In this document: piece by piece, positions 9,555-16,261 of the stretch
Layout of the letters: each line of letters begins with the position of its first letter
How positions within the stretch are numbered: the stretch's first letter is position 1
From: Streptomyces sp. NBC_00457
GTDB lineage: Bacteria; Actinomycetota; Actinomycetes; Streptomycetales; Streptomycetaceae
Reading direction: 5' to 3'
DNA length: 64,000 bases
Assembly (NCBI RefSeq): GCF_036014015.1
Contig: NZ_CP107905.1
Location: 7,874,001 to 7,938,000 of the forward strand
The notes under the pieces: model-generated
Told to the model about the DNA's origin: nothing
Database searches by the model: none
The model's input: only the letters and a program-made list of their open reading frames with translations
Program-made: the position numbers and the translations under genes

Positions 9555-10032
9555 GCCAGGGACTTTATCGGCCGCCACTGACAATGCCGTCGCGGGAGGT
9601 CGGTCGCCCTGGCCAGGTCGGTCGCCTCGGCCCAGGCACCTCCGGCCCGGGCCGGAGGGAGTACCTGGGCCCGCGTGCGCAGGACTGAGTACACGTACCT
9701 AGTGAGGGAGATGAGTACGCGCGCGGATGGGGCCCAACCTGCGAGAACGAGAGAGTGGGGGCACGGAAAGGGGCTCGGCTCCGGCACCGGCGACACGGGG
9801 CGCCGGAACGGAGCGGGGCCACGATCCGCTCCTTCCGCCGGCCCCGGTCGGCGGGAGCGAGACGGGGGACCCGGGGGAACGACCGAAACGGGGTCCAACG
9901 GGGGACACGGGGGACAACGGGGGAGCACGAGGAAGCGCCGGTTCGATGGTGGCCCGCGGGGGACGCGGCCATATCGGACCGGCGCTTTCCATTGCGCCTA
10001 CCGGCTGCCAGCTACCGCCTTCTGTCGGCGGT
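9555..10032. other. 478-base intergenic region with a purine-rich, G-run segment
   Basis: No gene is supported here: the ORFs present lack plausible starts and have unnatural Gly/Pro/Arg-rich translations. The notable content is 9864-9923 on the plus strand, where six runs of four or five G occur, the last four (starting 9890, 9900, 9909, 9919) spaced about 10 bases apart. This is a G-quadruplex candidate and a local direct repeat of the type CGGGGGACAA. Confidence 0.5.
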
Positions 10033-10662
10033 CTATTTCCCGCCGCTCACGCGCCCCTGGAGCAGCCGCGAGAGCGCCGCGTGCACATCGTCCAGTGACC
10101 GTTCCGGCTGGAAGGCCTGCCAGTCCAGCGCGGCCACCAGGACCATGCCGACCAGCGCGGACGCGGTCAGCGGGATGTCGATCTCGTCGCTGAACTCGCC
10201 GCCCTCGATGCCCGCCCGCAGCACGTCCTCGACGACCGCCACGGCCTGCTGCCGTACCACCATCAGGGTGGACTGCCAGGACCGGTTGGTGCGCCACAGC
10301 TCGGCCACATACAGCTGGGTGAACGCCGGATAGCGGTCGATGAAGACGAGCCCGGCCCGGATCATCGCGTCCAGGGCGTCGACCCTGCTGCCGCCCTCCC
10401 GCGCCGTGCTGTCGGCCGCCTCCCGAAGGGAGGCGGTGAGGAGTCCCACGCCGTGCCGCAGCAACTCCTCGAAGAGGACCGACTTGCTGGCGAAGTTGTA
10501 GTAGACCGTGCCCTTCGCGACCCCGGCGCGTTCGGCGATCTCGTCCACGGTGGTGGCGGAGAAGCCCTGCTCGGCGATGAGCGTGACGGCCGCCTCGTAG
10601 AGCTTCTGCCGGGTGGCCTCGCGGCGCGTACTGACGCCCGACGTGGCGCTGCTGCGTTCCAT
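10033..10662 (-). CDS. TetR-family transcriptional regulator
   Basis: A 209-residue repressor. Residues about 18-63 form the TetR helix-turn-helix (LYEAAVTLIAEQGFSATTVDEI then AGVAKGTVYYNFASKSVLFEELL). The remainder is the helical ligand-binding and dimerisation domain, ending with LVGMVLVAALDWQAFQPERSLDDVHAALSRLLQG. It is the third gene of an apparent operon behind an ABC-type ATPase and a YhgE/Pip membrane protein. A perfect palindrome lies at the promoter of that operon (13529-13542), so autoregulation of the module is likely. The ATG at 10662 starts the protein; a GTG five codons upstream is possible. Confidence 0.92.
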   Translation of the reverse strand: MERSSATSGVSTRREATRQKLYEAAVTLIAEQGFSATTVDEIAERAGVAKGTVYYNFASKSVLFEELLRHGVGLLTASLREAADSTAREGGSRVDALDAMIRAGLVFIDRYPAFTQLYVAELWRTNRSWQSTLMVVRQQAVAVVEDVLRAGIEGGEFSDEIDIPLTASALVGMVLVAALDWQAFQPERSLDDVHAALSRLLQGRVSGGK

Positions 10663-10721
10663 GGCCCCGATTCTCACAGGAGCCGGCCCTGACGGAGTCA
10701 CCGGAGGCCTCACCGCGGGGC

Positions 10722-12806
10722 TCACAGGGTCAGCTCCGGGTGCAGCCGGTCCAGCGTCCACACCTGGCGGCGGCGGGCCGACAGGGCGGTCAGGGCGAGG
10801 GCGCCCGCGGTGAAGGCGGTGAGCACCACGCACGCGTGCCACACCGGTTCCAGTCCGCCGCCCGTGATGAGCCTCCTGAGGGCCTCGACGACGTAACTCA
10901 TCGGCAGGAACGGGTGGATCGCGTTGAAGAAGCCCGGACTGGTCTGCACGGGGTACGTGCCGCCCGCGGACGTCAACTGGAGCATCAGGAACGCGAGGAC
11001 GAGAATCCGGCCCGCCGCTCCGAAGCGGGCGTTCAGCCACTGCACGATCGCCGCGAAGCAGGCCGCCACCAGGAACAGGAAGCCCACCGTCCCGGCCGCC
11101 CGCGCCATCTCCAGTCCGACCGCCCAGTGCAGCACCGCGACCAGGGCGACGGTCTGGAGCACCCCGATCGCCACCACCGGCAGCCAGCCGGCCAGCGCGA
11201 TCCGCCAGTCCGAGGCACCGGCGGCGAGCGCACGCCGGTTCATCGGCGTGATCAGCATGTAGGCCACCATCGCGCCCACCCACAGGGACAGCGGGATGAA
11301 GTACGGGGCGAAACCGGTGCCGTAGTTGGGCGCCTTGTGCAGGTCCTCGGAGACGAGCCGGACCGGGTCCGCCATCACCTGGGTGCGCCGGTCGCGGTCC
11401 CGCGTGCCGTAGTCGGGGATCTGCTCGGCGCCGTCGTGCAGCCCGCCCGCGAGCTTCCCCGAGCCGTCGACGAGCTTGTACATGCCGCCGCTGAGGTCGT
11501 CCGCGCCGGTCCTGAGCTCCCCGACGCCCTCGTCCAGATCGGTCGCGCCGGTCTTGGAGGTCCCGAGCCCCGAGTGCAGCTTCTTGGCACCCGCGGCGAC
11601 CTTAGCGGCGCCCTTGTTGAGATCGTTGATCTTGGTGACGGCGTCGTCGAGATCCTCGGAGAGGTGCGGTGCGCGGTCGGCGAGTGCCTGGGCCTGCTTC
11701 TGGAGCGTGGCGAGGTTCTTGTCGAGCTTCTTCAGGTCGCCGTCCTGGTCGGCGATCAGCGTGTTGAGGTCGTCGGCGATCTTCGCCACGTCGGTCGCGG
11801 CCTGCTCGGCCTTCTTCAGGTCGGCGCAGGCGGCGTCGGGCAGCACGGCGTCCTCGCAGCGCCTCTTGTGGATGTCGTCCAGCGTCTCGGCGCCCGCGTG
11901 GGCACCCTTGGAGGCGACCGGCGCGGCCTTCACCAGGGCGCCGAGGTGGTTGCGGATCACGCCGGACGAGTCGGCGACCAGCCGGGCGGTGTCACCGATG
12001 GTCTTCTCGTTGCCCTTCAGGAAGGGCCCGATCTTGGCGTCGACCCCGTTGACCTTGTCGGCGAGTGTCTGCGTGCCCGCCGCGACCTGCTGCGAGCCGT
12101 CCTCCAGGTCGCCCGCGCCCTTGGTGAGTTTCGTGAGGCCCTTGGAGAGCTTGCCGCTGCCGTCCTTGGCGTCCTTCAGACCCGCCGCGAGGTCCTTGGA
12201 GCCCTTCTCCGCCTTGCCGATGCCGCCCTTGAGTTTGTCGGCCCCGTTCGCCGCCTTGACTGTCTGCCCGTGGATGTCGGAGAACGAGATGAAGATCTTG
12301 TCGAGGAAGGACCGCGACGCCTTCGTGGACGCGGCCTGGCGCACCTCGCCGAACACCGTCCGCGAGATCTGCCCGACGATGTAGTTGTTCGCGTCGTTCG
12401 TGCGCACTTGAAGCGCGCCCGTCTCGGGCGACTCGCCCGCACTGGAGGCGATACGGGCACTGAAGTCGGCGGGCATGGTCAACGACAGGTAGTACGTGCC
12501 GTCCTCGACCCCCGCCCGGGCCTCGTCGGCACTCACCTCGCGCCAGTCGAAGACCTTGCTGTCGCGCAGCCCCTCCGTGATGTCCTCGCCCGCGGTGAGC
12601 TTCTTGCCGTCGGCCGTCGCCCCCTTGTCGTCGTTCACGAGCGCCACCGGGATCCGGTCCAGACGGCCGTACGGATCCCAGAACGACCACAGGTACAGCG
12701 CGCCGTACAGCAGCGGCAGCAGCAGGAGCGCGACCAGCGCCGCGCGCGGCAACTTCCCCCTGCCGAACCGCCGCAGTTCAAGCGCGGCCAGTCGTGGCGA
12801 GCGCAT
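10722..12806 (-). CDS. YhgE/Pip-family ABC-2-type membrane protein
   Basis: A 694-residue protein with one N-terminal membrane segment (ALVALLLLPLLYGALYLWSFWDPY, about residues 22-45), a large extracytoplasmic region, and about five C-terminal membrane segments (from LSLWVGAMVAYMLI to LTAFTAGALALTALSA). The N-terminal part IPVALVNDDKGATADGKKLTAGE is the YhgE_Nterm signature. The middle carries many LxxGxxxLxxG-type repeats predicted to form coiled coils. Relatives include Bacillus YhgE and lactococcal Pip (phage infection protein); in actinobacteria they are usually paired with ABC ATPases and TetR genes, as here. The start overlaps the ATPase gene by 29 bases. The transported substrate is unknown. 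Confidence 0.9.
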   Translation of the reverse strand: MRSPRLAALELRRFGRGKLPRAALVALLLLPLLYGALYLWSFWDPYGRLDRIPVALVNDDKGATADGKKLTAGEDITEGLRDSKVFDWREVSADEARAGVEDGTYYLSLTMPADFSARIASSAGESPETGALQVRTNDANNYIVGQISRTVFGEVRQAASTKASRSFLDKIFISFSDIHGQTVKAANGADKLKGGIGKAEKGSKDLAAGLKDAKDGSGKLSKGLTKLTKGAGDLEDGSQQVAAGTQTLADKVNGVDAKIGPFLKGNEKTIGDTARLVADSSGVIRNHLGALVKAAPVASKGAHAGAETLDDIHKRRCEDAVLPDAACADLKKAEQAATDVAKIADDLNTLIADQDGDLKKLDKNLATLQKQAQALADRAPHLSEDLDDAVTKINDLNKGAAKVAAGAKKLHSGLGTSKTGATDLDEGVGELRTGADDLSGGMYKLVDGSGKLAGGLHDGAEQIPDYGTRDRDRRTQVMADPVRLVSEDLHKAPNYGTGFAPYFIPLSLWVGAMVAYMLITPMNRRALAAGASDWRIALAGWLPVVAIGVLQTVALVAVLHWAVGLEMARAAGTVGFLFLVAACFAAIVQWLNARFGAAGRILVLAFLMLQLTSAGGTYPVQTSPGFFNAIHPFLPMSYVVEALRRLITGGGLEPVWHACVVLTAFTAGALALTALSARRRQVWTLDRLHPELTL

Positions 12807-13503
12807 CGGCTTCCCCCTCCTCGCGTGTGGTCACCATGAGCACGTCTTCCGGGGCCTGACTGCACACCGCCACCACCGTCGTCCCCGACGCGGCGAGGGA
12901 CCGCAGCAGCCCCCAGACTTCCTCCCGCTCGGCGTCCGACAGCTTGAGATCGACGTCGTCGACGCCGAGCAGCCGCGGGCGCCCGATGAGGGCAAGGGCC
13001 AGGGACAGCCGCAGCGCCTCCAGCCGGTCCAGATCGCGTACGGCCGTCCGGGCGCCCTTGGGCAGGGCCTCCCGGTCCAGTCCTACGGCGGCCAGGGCGG
13101 CGTCGATCCGCAGCCGGGCCTCGGCGATCCGAGCCGCCCGGGGTTGGGTCAGAGCACGCAGCGAGTCACCGAACCGGCGCTGCAGCAGCGCCCGTTCGCG
13201 CAGGTGCTCCCCGACGGTCAGGGCCGGGTCGAGGTCGGTGACACCGGGGACGTGCGCCAGCGCGCTGACCCGGCGTACCGCCGCCATCCGCTTCGGCAGC
13301 CCCAACTCGCCGACCCCGGCCACCCCTTCCGTGGCCTTCATCCGTCCGGTGAGTGCGAGCAGCAGGCAGGTGCGCCCGGACCCGGACGGTCCCTCGACCG
13401 CGACGAGCGAGCCGGGCTCCGCCTCGAAGGAGACCCCGCGGAAAGCCCAGCCGCGGGGCCCCTCGAGGCCGAAGTCCCGGGCCATGACAGCGAGTCCGCC
13501 CAT
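12778..13503 (-). CDS. ABC transporter ATP-binding protein with degenerate signature
   Basis: A 241-residue ATPase partner of the YhgE/Pip protein. The Walker A motif is GPSGSGRTCLLLA (near residue 40), and a Walker B-like RPRLLGVDDVDLKLSD follows the usual spacing. The normal LSGGQ signature is replaced by LDRLEALRLSLA, and the glutamate usual after Walker B is an aspartate (VDDVD), so ATP use may differ from standard transporters. The ATG at 13503 follows TTGGGGGGAGCC, a strong ribosome binding site; longer starts would run through the promoter and operator. First gene of the operon ATPase-YhgE-TetR. Confidence 0.88.
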   Translation of the reverse strand: MGGLAVMARDFGLEGPRGWAFRGVSFEAEPGSLVAVEGPSGSGRTCLLLALTGRMKATEGVAGVGELGLPKRMAAVRRVSALAHVPGVTDLDPALTVGEHLRERALLQRRFGDSLRALTQPRAARIAEARLRIDAALAAVGLDREALPKGARTAVRDLDRLEALRLSLALALIGRPRLLGVDDVDLKLSDAEREEVWGLLRSLAASGTTVVAVCSQAPEDVLMVTTREEGEADALATTGRA

Positions 13504-13528
13504 GGCTCCCCCCAACTTCGGTAATTGA

Positions 13529-13542
13529 ACTGACTGGTCAGT
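13529..13542. promoter_or_regulatory. Palindromic operator, probably for the TetR regulator
   Basis: ACTGACTGGTCAGT is a palindrome with two perfect 6-bp arms. It lies about 5 bases downstream of the -10 box of the operon promoter, covering the expected transcript start, the usual place for a TetR-type autorepressor. Confidence 0.6.
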
Positions 13543-13546
13543 GCAA

Positions 13547-13575
13547 AAGTTAGCCCGAACTGTCGATCGAAGCAA
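13547..13575 (-). promoter_or_regulatory. Promoter of the ATPase-YhgE-TetR operon
   Basis: On the minus strand TTGCTT (13570-13575) and TAACTT (13547-13552) are 17 bases apart, upstream of the ATPase start and directly next to the palindrome. Confidence 0.5.
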
Positions 13576-13670
13576 AAGCCCAGGTCAGAACGGATTGTCA
13601 GTGCCATACCTCACGATGGGCACATACGGCACCTCATAGCGTGCCGACCACAGACGACAGGAGGTTCGTC

Positions 13671-14240
13671 ATGGCCAGCTATCACGCAGCAGCCGCCCGC
13701 CGGCGCCGCGCCTCCGGCCCTGCCCCCTCACTGACCGGCCCGGCGAGCGACGTGCACCCCGTACTGCGCCGGGCCACGGCCCCGCCCGCCGCCCTCGACC
13801 TGCTCGCCCAGGCCCGTGCCGGACTGGACGAGGCCGCCGTTCTGGAAACGCCGAACGAGCGCTATGCGACCGCCCACCTCGCGGCGCTGCGCACCGCCGC
13901 AGCCGTGCTCGCCGCCCGTGGGCGCCCGGAGCCCACCTCGCGACGCCGGGCCCGCATCAGGAGCGCATGGGAAGTGCTCCCCGAAATCGCGCCCGAGCTC
14001 ACCGAATGGAGCGCCCTGTTCGCCTCCGGAGCCCGGCGCCGTGCCCGGGCCGAGGCAGGCATCCAGGGCGCGGCCACCCGCCGCGACGCCGACGACCTGA
14101 TACGCGACGTGGGGATGTTCCTCCGCCTGGTCGAGCGGATGCTGGTCCTCCAGCCGGTCCTCCCACAGCCACGCCAGGACGGAGACCAGCCGGAGGAGGA
14201 AGCGCGCGCCGAGTCACGGGACATGCCGGACGCGGGCTGA
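13671..14240 (+). CDS. SAV_6107-family HEPN-domain protein
   Basis: A 189-residue, mostly helical, Ala/Arg-rich protein. I recognise it as the SAV_6107-type HEPN family of Streptomyces. The segment around residues 62-80 (NERYATAHLAALRTAAAVLAA) contains R64-x4-H69, matching the RX4-6H motif of HEPN ribonucleases. The N-terminal 30 residues are basic and low-complexity, and the C-terminal 25 are acidic and Gln/Glu-rich. The ATG at 13671 follows ACAGGAGGTTCGTC, a near-ideal ribosome binding site. It is divergent from the TetR-regulated operon across 167 bases. No nucleotidyltransferase or antitoxin gene is adjacent, so a toxin role is not shown. Confidence 0.82.
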   Translation: MASYHAAAARRRRASGPAPSLTGPASDVHPVLRRATAPPAALDLLAQARAGLDEAAVLETPNERYATAHLAALRTAAAVLAARGRPEPTSRRRARIRSAWEVLPEIAPELTEWSALFASGARRRARAEAGIQGAATRRDADDLIRDVGMFLRLVERMLVLQPVLPQPRQDGDQPEEEARAESRDMPDAG

Positions 14241-14529
14241 CAGGGGGCTCCTGTCCGGGCGGGCCAGAGTTGAGCAGACGGGATTCTGCCCGGGCGGGAC
14301 ACAGCACAGCGCGGAAACCGCACGGCGCGGGAACAGCATGGCGTGCCCCGGAGCCCCGGAGCCTGGCGCTCAGCGCGACGCGATGCCGCGCACCGAAGTG
14401 ACCAGGTGCGGTGCCGGAGGCAATAGGGTGGAGGGCGCCTGACGCCTTCCTTCGCCCGTTGCCGGGACCGGGGAGGCAGCCCGTTCGCTCCGCCGCGTGA
14501 GGCGGTGCCGCGCCGAGGAGTCAACTGCC

Positions 14530-15354
14530 GTGTCGGACCCGATGCGCCCGCCCGTCTCCCACCGCCCCGAATCGACGCCGCTGCGCTCCGACCCCTCTCG
14601 CCCCCGTGGCTCGCTCCGTACCGCGGTGGTCTGGGAGGTCCTCCAGGACGCCCTTGACCGCCGGGTGAAGGCCACGGGCCGTCAGGTGCTGGACGTCCTC
14701 GACACCGGCGGCGGCAGCGGCAATTTCGCGGTGCCCGTGGCACGCCTCGGCCACCGTGTCACCGTCGTCGACCCCAGCCCGAACGCGCTGTTCGCCCTGG
14801 AGCGCCGCGCCGCCGAAGCCGGCGTCGCCGACCGTGTGCAGGGCGTCCAGGGCGACGTCCACGGCCTCTTCGACGTGGTCGAGCGGGGCGGCTACGACGT
14901 CGTGCTGTGCCACGGAGTCCTGGAGTACGTGGACGACCCGGCCGAGGGCGTCCGCAACGCCGTGGCCGCCCTGCGCCCCGACGGCGTCCTGAGCCTGCTC
15001 GCCGCCGGCCTCGGCGGCGCCGTGCTCGCGCGGGCGCTCGCCGGGCACTTCAAGGAAGCCCGACAGGCCCTCGACGACCCCGACGGCCGCTGGGGCGCCG
15101 GCGACCCCATGCCGCGCCGCTTCACTGTGAACCAGCTCACCGATCTGGTCGAGGCCGCGGGCCTGAGCGTGGGCGCCGTGCACGGCGTACGCGTCTTCGC
15201 CGACCTCGTCCCCGGCGCGCTCGTGGACACCGAGCCCGGTGCCCTGGACGCGCTGCTCAGGCTGGAGGCGGCCGCCGCCGAGCTCCCGGCGTTCCACTCC
15301 GTGGCCACGCAGCTTCATGTGCTCGGTGAGACCCGGGGTGCGCTCGAGGCCTGA
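14530..15354 (+). CDS. SAM-dependent methyltransferase, class I
   Basis: A 274-residue Rossmann methyltransferase. Motif I is VLDTGGGSGNFAVPVARLGHR (about residues 56-76) followed by the acidic residue of VTVVDPSP. Later come VQGVQGDVH and the motif IV-like DVVLCHGVLEYVDDPAEGV. The C-terminal half (RRFTVNQLTDLVEAAGLSV) is that of small-molecule or tRNA methyltransferases (SmtA/CmoM-like), but the substrate cannot be named. The GTG at 14530 follows GAGGAGTCAACTGCC. The gene stands alone between the HEPN gene and the DUF3040 gene. Confidence 0.88.
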   Translation: MSDPMRPPVSHRPESTPLRSDPSRPRGSLRTAVVWEVLQDALDRRVKATGRQVLDVLDTGGGSGNFAVPVARLGHRVTVVDPSPNALFALERRAAEAGVADRVQGVQGDVHGLFDVVERGGYDVVLCHGVLEYVDDPAEGVRNAVAALRPDGVLSLLAAGLGGAVLARALAGHFKEARQALDDPDGRWGAGDPMPRRFTVNQLTDLVEAAGLSVGAVHGVRVFADLVPGALVDTEPGALDALLRLEAAAAELPAFHSVATQLHVLGETRGALEA

Positions 15355-15630
15355 GCCATCTCCCGTGGTGAGGCGCTGATCAGGGACTTGGCTGCACATG
15401 GAGTACGCCACAGGCCCCCCGATCGGGCGCTCTGCGCCGTATGATCGAGGGAGACCGCCCGGCATGACGGGTCGGCTCCTGGGGAATGGAAGTCTCAGTG
15501 GGCCGGGACGTCCATGGCGGATTCCGGTTGCCAATTGGCGTAGAGGGGCGGGTTTCACGGGGGCGATTCCCTGCCTATCCTGAAGGGACCCCCCGGGTCG
15601 CCCCGGCGACTGCACGATGAGGAGGACTCC

Positions 15631-16029
15631 GTGCCGCTCTCGGAGCACGAGCAGCGAATGCTCGAGCAGATGGAGCGAGCGCTGTACGCCGAAGATCCCA
15701 AGTTCGCGACAGCGCTTGAGGGAAGCGGGCTGCGCACGTATACCCGGCGACGGGTCTACCAGGCGGTCGCGGGCTTCCTCGTAGGTATCGCGCTCCTCAT
15801 GGCAGGAATGGTCGCCAAGCAGGTCTGGCTCAGCGTGGTGGGCTTCCTCGTCATGCTGGGTTGTGCGGTACTCGCCGTGACCGGCTGGCGCAAGGCTCCC
15901 AAGCCGGGTGAGCAGCCCGCCGCGGGTGCCCAGCCCGCGAGCCGTCAGGGACGGCAGCGGCGCTCCATGATGGACCGTATCGAACAGCGTTGGCAGCGCC
16001 GCCGGGATGAACAGGGCGGCGGCCATTAG
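15631..16029 (+). CDS. DUF3040 membrane protein
   Basis: A 132-residue actinobacterial membrane protein. The start MPLSEHEQRMLEQMERALYAEDPKFATAL is the DUF3040 signature. Two membrane segments follow, about residues 44-62 (VAGFLVGIALLMAGMVAKQ) and 66-84 (LSVVGFLVMLGCAVLAVTG). The tail is basic and polar (RRSMMDRIEQRWQRRRDEQ). The GTG at 15631 follows GATGAGGAGGACTCC, a strong ribosome binding site. The gene ends at a perfect 19-bp stem-loop. Function unknown; the family is often found near dcw clusters in streptomycetes. Confidence 0.9.
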   Translation: MPLSEHEQRMLEQMERALYAEDPKFATALEGSGLRTYTRRRVYQAVAGFLVGIALLMAGMVAKQVWLSVVGFLVMLGCAVLAVTGWRKAPKPGEQPAAGAQPASRQGRQRRSMMDRIEQRWQRRRDEQGGGH

Positions 16030-16056
16030 CTCCACGCCCTGACTCTTTTGAGCATG

Positions 16057-16098
16057 GCGTGAGGGGGTGACCACCATCGGGTGGTCACCCCCTCACGC
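16057..16098. terminator. Perfect 19-bp stem-loop terminator after the DUF3040 gene
   Basis: GCGTGAGGGGGTGACCACC (16057-16075) and its exact complement (16080-16098) enclose a 4-base loop 28 bases after the stop codon. There is no T-run, as is common in Streptomyces. Confidence 0.8.
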
Positions 16099-16128
16099 AT
16101 GCCCTCCGGCCGCGCTCCGCCACGCGGC

Positions 16129-16172
16129 GGGGCCCCGCCTTCCGAGGCGCTGAGACTTCGGAGGGCGGGGCC
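16129..16172. terminator. Second GC-rich stem-loop between convergent operons
   Basis: GGGCCCCGCCTTCCGA and TCGGAGGGCGGGGCCC form a 16-bp stem with one G-T-type mismatch around an 11-base loop. With the stem-loops on each side it isolates the two convergent transcription units. Confidence 0.6.
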
Positions 16173-16216
16173 CGAGGGAGTGGATTCAGCCAGGTTCCGC
16201 GACCGGGCGCGGCTCA

Positions 16217-16255
16217 GGGCCTGTCCGGCGGATCAGCCCGGCGCCGGACAGGCCC
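16217..16255 (-). terminator. Stem-loop terminator of the MoxR-DUF58-transglutaminase operon
   Basis: GGGCCTGTCCGGC and GCCGGACAGGCCC form a 13-bp perfect stem about ten bases past the transglutaminase stop codon. Confidence 0.65.
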
Positions 16256-16261
16256 AAGCGC

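Noticed and set aside
9727..10098. Plus-strand frame with collagen-like Gly-x-y sequence (GDPGERPKRGPTGDTGDNGG)
   Set aside because: It arises from the G-run DNA, has no plausible ribosome binding site, overlaps the end of the tetR gene and has no family resemblance.
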